Below, piece by piece: positions 57,595 through 64,000 of a stretch of DNA of 64,000 nt (positions within the stretch are counted from its first letter, which is position 1; every line of letters begins with the position of its first letter). The notes under the pieces are model-generated. The model did no database searches. It was given only the letters and a program-made list of their open reading frames with translations, and had not been told where the DNA came from. A program made the position numbers and the translations under genes. This DNA is from Chelydra serpentina (Eukaryota; Chordata; Testudines; Chelydridae), in the NCBI GenBank assembly GCA_037349315.1, contig JBAIAC010000007.1:48447001-48511000 (forward strand), given 5' to 3'.

Positions 57595-58790
57595 CAGATG
57601 TAAACAGGGTCTGAATGAACTCTCCTCTGACAGCTAGTTGAGGAGGGGGAGAGACTTCATGAGCAAACTGTATTTACATTAACACACCTACTCTGCCAAG
57701 ATATCCAGCAGAGAGAGCTTTGTTGCACAAAGTGATCAACTTTGGCTGGTGTTGGATTACAAATCACTTTAGTACTGAATGCAGGGGGAATGAAATGTTG
57801 TTATCAATGTTGTTGTCTTTATTGTATGAATAAAGGGGAGAAAAACTGTACTTAACCTGTCCCAAATGGGGGGGTCACCCTCAGCTGAAAGGACCTCATT
57901 AAGCCAGGGGCTGGAATGCCAGACCCCTGTGAAAGTAAGAAGGGTGAGGACAGGTGTCCCAGCCAGAAGATGTGAACTCTCTCTAAGGGTCCACGGTCTG
58001 GTTTAACCTGTTCCTCCCCACTGTTCAAAGATAGAGCTAAACAGGCTTCATGAGGAGCCTTATGTTATTTCAAATACTCAATAAGAGCTGAAATCACTTG
58101 TGGGGCAGTGTTTCTGCTCAGTCTGCTGAGAGCTAAAAATCACTAGGAGAGGGACCTACAGAGGTCACAGCAGAGAGGCAGGTGGCAGCAGAAGGCACCT
58201 GATGGGCAGCCAGCAAAAGTGGCAAGCAGTCGACTGCCAGGGCAGCCAGGCGGCAAGGAACAGTAGCTGGTGGGGTGGCCAGATAGAGCAAGTGCTCAGA
58301 TGGTGGAGCAAGCAAGGTGCCTTCTTCCCTGGTTGGGAGGTGAATGCACACAGGTACATCTTTGAACCTTGGGTCCTCACTGACCAAGGACAACCACTGT
58401 GAGTGGGGTATGGTGAGGGAGCAGAGGGGGACACAGTAAAGGAACTTTTGGTTGTAGAACTCAAGAACATGAAGCAGAAGACTCTGTCCATGCACTCTAG
58501 AGTGGGTGTTTTGCTCATAGTTTTATGTTTATGAATCCTGCTTGTTGCATTTTCCGTAATTAATGTCATATGACTTCTCTCCTTCTTCTCCTTTTCTACA
58601 CTCAGACTCTGTGCTTATGAGTGGGGAAGTATTGCCTCTCAGAAGTGCCCAGGGGTGGTGTGCAATTTTCCCAGGTTACTGGGTGGGGGCTCGATCTGGT
58701 TCTGTGCTGTATTGTTGAAAAGGAACCCTAGATATTGAACTCAGCCCTGGTTGCTGCTAGCTCCACCTGGCAGAAGGGTTACACATATAT
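57595..58790. repeat. Possible LTR-derived or other dispersed repeat
   Basis: Composition shifts from the AT-rich flanks to a mixed, GC-richer block with AATAAA at about 57829 and a segment rich in CAG/GGCAG words at 58150-58300. Minus frames of 120 and 134 codons (58133-58569) overlap each other and show no domain. An LTR-retroelement fragment is possible, but I could not find paired ends, a primer site or a target duplication. Confidence 0.3.
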
Positions 58791-59149
58791 ACACACACAA
58801 ACACAAATTGGTGTTACTCAGCTGAGATATTATATAGGTTATTTCAATTTGAAAGTCTATTAATGAGAGAGCTTTCACCAAGAAAATATATTTTAGTTAT
58901 CTGATGCTTGAGAAATAAAATATATTTTATTATAAGCAACCTGATATCACTGAACTTAGTAATGTTTAGGGCCAATGATGGCTACAGCTATAGTACTGTT
59001 TACTAGAGATGGTTTCAGAAATTCTGGAAAATAAAATATTAAAGAATTCCTTTGTGCATCAGTTCTATTTCCCTTTTTAAAAAATCACTATCACTCAGAA
59101 CTATCCCTTGTCTTTTTTGCCGAGTTTGCAAGAAACATAGCTGAATGGT
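58791..59149. other. No recognised feature
   Basis: AT-rich spacer; nothing recognised apart from a short ACACAC run near 58790. Confidence 0.4.
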
Positions 59150-59238
59150 TTGGGGCTCTCAATCCTTCACTCTTTACTCAGGCAAAGCTCCCACTGATGA
59201 ATTTTCCCTGAGTCAGGGGATCAAGAATTGAGCCTTTA
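59150..59238. repeat. Hairpin mini-element
   Basis: A palindrome of about 89 bp, GGGGCTCTCAATCCTTCACTC to GATCAAGAATTGAGCC, with CAGGCAAAGCTCCCA and CCCTGAGTCAGGG inside. Arms moderately conserved. Confidence 0.45.
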
Positions 59239-62200
59239 GTATGTTTCTTTCATTTCATCCTCTGCAGAGACTATCAGCATTTCTGAATACCAGAGTTTTC
59301 TTTATAAATATGAGTGCAAAAATGCATATATTAAAATGGGGCAACGGGGAAAAGGTCTTGAAGGCAGAGAGAGGTACTGTATAGCAGATATTAATAATGC
59401 ACCTCAAAACTATTGCCTAAATTCATACAGATATTCTGTTGTGTGGGAGGCTCTTTCAAGAAATACATCAAACATTTAGAGTCCTATATAACAAAGGGAT
59501 GACTTAAGCATGAACATAGTAAAGACTTACTTTCAATATCCTGCTATTCATTTAAATGCATGAGTGAGATAAGTTGTAGAAAACATTCCTGACTCAGTGT
59601 ACATGTTAGATATTTACCATGATGCGGATGGCATTAAGACTAGCACTTAATATTTACAGAAATCATAAAAGACAAAGAAAACTTACTTTTTTATATAAAA
59701 GGTGTCATATGTGGATTTGGAAGAAAATATTTCAAAGTAAACTCCTTACTCTTCAGGAAGGGTGAACTATTCTAGCTGCAGGTCAACCTGACAGCAATCC
59801 ACAGACATCATAGATCAGATCAGGAGACTCAAGAGGCCTGTGGGTAGGTAGCATTACCAACCTGCTCCAAACACAGTCAATACATGCTGTTTAAGGTCAG
59901 ATTTCATCCCTTCCTAGGGTTTGGCTTTATTAATAAGGTAACACAAAACAAATAACATAAATTGTAGCCCCAGCCTTCTCTCCCAGCATGGCTGTTTCTA
60001 GAGTTCTTCTCTTAGGACTGCTCAGCCTCATACCTTAGATTCCATTGACCAAAGGGTCACTCCTCTTCCTTTTTTATAGCCAGGGTGGTGCAAAAAGCTG
60101 CAGCAGTCACAATCAGTCAGCAGAACTCATTTTGCCTCTCCCTGCATGGTCAATATCTCCAGGAGAACCCTGACACTCTGCTACCTGACCTGTGCCACAC
60201 TCCTTGCAGGAAAAACCCCCCACACCCACCCACCGAGCAAAGGCCCCAAATCTCAGTGCAAAACCCTGTATTTATAGCTTATGATAGTGTGATGAGGACA
60301 AACATTGGGGATAGACGCAGATGTATATTTTTACAATCGCCAAAAGACTGTAACTTTATTCAATTGAAGTAGGATCGGGTAGCAGTTGAAAGGTGAGGAG
60401 GAGGGGATGGGAACCTCTTTTGTCATTGGCTTCCTTCTAGCCCCTCCTTATTACTTATAAAAGAGAGTGTCCTAACTGTCTACAGCTGAATTCAAACTAG
60501 TGAACCTAACCACTAGTCCTGTATGCGTCTGCAGTACAACACAAGGGGCTATACAAAGAAATCCCCAAATCACACTGAGATCCCCTGGATATAAACCCCA
60601 TTGGCATAGAACGGAGGGCTGAAAGACAAGGCATATCATCCCTCTTCCAACCACCATTTTACACATCATTCATCTCCCAACCACCATGGCATGGGACACC
60701 AGACTATCATTCCTTTTATCCCATTCCAACAAGCATGCATGGGTCACATGCTGACCATTCCTTATTGTGCATTTCAGGGCATACTCACAGCAAGTAGATC
60801 TGGTGGACACATTACTATGAATTGACTAGCTCACCTGTTTTATGTTTGTTTTGGTATGTTTACCATTAGGCCCAGTGAGAATGAAAACAAGGAGGCTACT
60901 GGCAGTAAATTGCCAGACCATGTATGTCATGATTTCAAGGCAGAGCTGGATTTACCAATGACAGCTCTTCAAACTAAGGATTGCACAGCACTGGCTGGAG
61001 GGCAGTGAAACACTCTTTGGTGTCCAGAGCCCCATCAGGTCAATCTGAGACCAGCTAGAGTCAGAACTACTTTATTACACTGCTACTCTATGGTCTTTCA
61101 TAGTGTAGTCATGCATTGTTAGCACTAATATTGGAGATAAAAGAAGGAGAAGGAACTGAGGAAGATCACATTTCATGTCATAGCTGACTGTAATATACAG
61201 CACTAGTTATTCCATGCATCTTTTAGTGCATTTTGGAATTGTACTATATTGCTCTCTGAAAATGCACTGCTTCTGATAAGAAAAAAGTTCTTCTAGGTAC
61301 ATTTTTAAATTTACTCTTGCGATGATTGGCAAGATGAAGTCATTCAGCAGCATATCAATGGAAAACCAAATGTCCACAGATTGTATTACTTTACCAGATT
61401 TACCACATCAGAGTAAATCAGTGATTATCAGTATGGCAAAGAGCAGCACCTTGCTAATCAAAAACACCAAAGGGGGTGTCTTAGAGATATTTTAGTCAGT
61501 GTGTATCCACTAGATCTTATTTACTATACAGAGGAAAGAGAGATGGTTTACAACAGAGATTAGAAAATCATACACTAAGCCCAAGTGTATGAAAATTCAT
61601 GCCCCAAGAGATGCTGCTGAAGATAAGTTTTCAAAACTGTCTGAAAGCAAATGGTAAAAGTATCATAATGAATGCATGCCCCATTCTCCAGCCAGGGATA
61701 TGTTGTTGTTTTTTAAAGAGAGCCAATTTGCTAAAAAATTGGCTTTTGATATTTAGCTACTGCACTACTAAGGGGGCCACCACATAAATGTATGGCTTTC
61801 TTATTAGTGATAATATAATCCATTATAATGGTCCATTATAACTTAATTTACATGTGATTTTCACTGGCACTAGTTGCTAGTATTTGAAATACTAGTGGAC
61901 TAACAGCTTCCAGAAGAATTCACAGGACCAAGGGAGTCAGCTTGCACCACCCCTATTCATGGCCTCCAGGGAACAACTGGGCCTCAGCACACACTAAGGT
62001 AGCTCTGAGAGGAATCACTGAGGCACAAGACCACTCTAGCCAACCTCTTCCTCATTCTGATCTACCCCCTCAGTCCTCTGGCCTATCCCCAATATGCCTC
62101 CAGCCTACCTTGGAACATTCTTTATGACGGAGTCTTCTGCAGGAGCAGTGCAGAGTTGATGTTATCTCTGAACCTGGCATATAGTCTCTCCATGCTATTT

Positions 62201-64000
62201 ACCACATGGGCCTTACGCCCACCCTTTATCCTTGGCAAACTGGAATAGCCAGCACAAAGGGACCACAAGGCAGTGTTGAATCTGCCCCTTCATAGTCAGT
62301 TAAAACCAGTCCCTAGAAAAATGATCAGTTGTACAAAGTGATGCCAAATATGCTTGATCATTTTAGGCTTTTGAGTAGAAGATTAGGATTGGCGATGTAG
62401 TTCAAGTGATCATGTCATTTTCTAGCTCTGGTGACTTTTTCACAGACACCACCCATTTTAGGGTCACAGCCTGACTTTCCATGCTTTCAGAGTAATGCCT
62501 GAGAAGTCATGCTGTAACTAATACTGCTGCTGCCTCTTTTGGTGTCATCTGCAGCACCTCATTTTGAGAGAAGTTTTAGGACGACTGTAATGAAACTAGA
62601 TGATATTGTCTCATCATGAATTAAATAAAAATCTAGATGTAGATGTGTGCATTAAGGTATTAACGTGATCCGAGGTACATAAACCCCTGCAATGAGTGAT
62701 CCCAGTGTCCCCTTCCATACTTGTTTATACTATTGGTCTGAGGAATAGTGTTGCAAGCACTTGACAAAGATGAAATTAAGCATTCATCTTGCAGAAGACA
62801 CTGAATTATAGTACCTGTCTTCCTCTCAGTTGTCTTGCTGATTAAGCTGTTCAGAAGAGAGGTTCCTGCGGCATCTAATATAACATGCATATGTCACTTT
62901 ATTTCTTTCATCTCCCTCCACAGCCACTCTTTATGCTCTTCTACACAATGGCTGATAAACTTGATTGTGGCTGAACATGGGTGAAACACAGCCTGGGCCA
63001 GATCCTGTGAATCACCACTTCACATACTGCATGCCTTCATTAAATTGTTCACAGCATGGCAGTCCTTGGTGGGCACGAGGTCTGCACCATACACTCTGTG
63101 TGCATAAGAGTCAGATTTTTATATGTTCATGACTCAATCAAGTCAAACTGAATTTTCATTGGACGTCCCCTCAATAACGGCTTTTTCTAAGCCAGGTTTC
63201 AGCATTCTAACACTAACTGTTGAGACATGAGAGATGTTGAAATTAAAATAAAATATTTTCTTTTTCACAATACCATTCTCATGATAAAATATCCTTCAAC
63301 TATGAGATATAGCAGCCTAAAAAGTTAATATGTCAGAAATTTGAGCCCAGTATCATAGGACATTTCTTGGGGGAGCGTAACACCTTATAGGTTGGACTCC
63401 CAATAAGAAAGTGAAGAAGGGGAATTAGAGTACTTTATTATGATATTTAGTTGTATGCCATGGCTCCTACAGTTATCAGGGGCAACCATACTACAGTGTG
63501 TAGGTAGATAAATAGCTATACATAAACACATTTGAGACTTTTTTTCCACCATATTTTCAGTGCTGCTATCCATTAATATTCAATAGAAATCAGTGGTACT
63601 TTAAAACACACCTGGTAATATGCATACACGCGGAAAGCAATTGTGTTCTGTGTCAGAATACACCTGGAATATTCCACAGAAGTCAGGTGGTTAATCCTGA
63701 AGACTGATAGCTGGAAAAGACAGGAAATAATGTTAAAAAGAACTGAAATGTTTATATTATCTCACTCTTAGATTTCTTTTTTTTAAATCAACCACATTTT
63801 CATATTTACAATATTTCTAGTTCCTTATGTTGAGTCCTATCTGCCACAATTGTTAACTGAATTTATACTGTAGTTATTTCAACCAGAAACTCAAAAAGGT
63901 TATGACTTTTTAATTTCAAAAGTCACAATTGATAGCTAAAGGGTCTATTTCCTCTCATGGAGCACATATAATGCTAATTAAGGGTAATGGAAGTGACATT
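59239..64000. other. No recognised genes; possible LTR-like block
   Basis: About 59750-60830 is GC-richer than its surroundings and contains an inverted AATAAA-type signal (TTTATTCAATTG near 60355). A minus-strand LTR is possible but unproven. About 61930-62290 is another compositionally distinct block. The rest is AT-rich. The open frames (95 codons at most) show no domain. No RNA gene recognised. Confidence 0.3.

Noticed and set aside
58133..58569. Minus-strand frames of 120 and 134 codons as a gene
   Set aside because: The two frames overlap on the same strand, lack any domain and lie in a block that looks repetitive.

Overview
The window looks like reptile genomic DNA, most likely turtle. 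Reasons: several CR1 LINE copies, a Penelope-like element, Gmr1-type Ty3 retrotransposons, numerous hAT and Harbinger-like non-autonomous elements, an MIR-like SINE, and many degenerate hairpin mini-elements in an AT-rich background with long CA/CT/TA microsatellites. The species call is inference from repeat content. I see no convincing host protein-coding exon, tRNA or rRNA. The sequence reads as intergenic or deep-intronic DNA. Every coding-like open frame I can explain comes from a transposable element, and all are broken.

Layout. 1-5.9 kb: a minus-strand CR1 3' fragment (1183-2155) and small palindromic elements. 6.0-8.0 kb: a transposase-like pseudogene with zinc-binding cysteines and candidate D, D, E residues, preceded by a cluster of short repeated sites. 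8.9-10.3 kb: a second minus-strand CR1, split by a 422-bp hAT element with a perfect 8-bp target duplication. 10.4-10.8 kb: a Harbinger-type MITE, itself split by a tail-to-tail Penelope hairpin that carries a hammerhead-ribozyme-like motif. 11-18.8 kb: mostly unrecognised AT-rich DNA. 18.8-19.1 kb: another hAT MITE. 19.5-23.3 kb: a large element with GGGCTTGTCTACA termini. It carries a broken Myb/SANT-like gene, a roughly 570-bp long inverted repeat and a nested hAT element. 24.8-25.4 kb: a solo LTR. 27.3-29.2 kb: an MIR-like SINE, an 85-bp (AC)n tract and a GC-rich repeat. 30-34 kb: AT-rich DNA with few recognisable repeats. 34.5-36.8 kb: two more hAT-type elements and a CR1 tail. 37.7-42.2 kb: an LTR retrotransposon with both LTRs, in which integrase precedes reverse transcriptase (Gmr1-like order), with a Penelope-like fragment inserted in its gag region. 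42.5-44.0 kb: a plus-strand CR1. 44-64 kb: mostly unassigned DNA with hairpin mini-elements, microsatellites and two possible LTR-like stretches.

The nesting gives a relative chronology. CR1 predates hAT at 9 kb. The Harbinger-type MITE predates the Penelope hairpin at 10.4 kb. The large Harbinger-like element predates hAT at 21 kb. The Gmr1-like element predates Penelope at 41 kb. The items most worth following up are the hammerhead-like motifs in the Penelope sequences, the pol domain order of the LTR element, the unclassified transposase with its upstream site array, and the long palindrome inside the 3.8-kb element.
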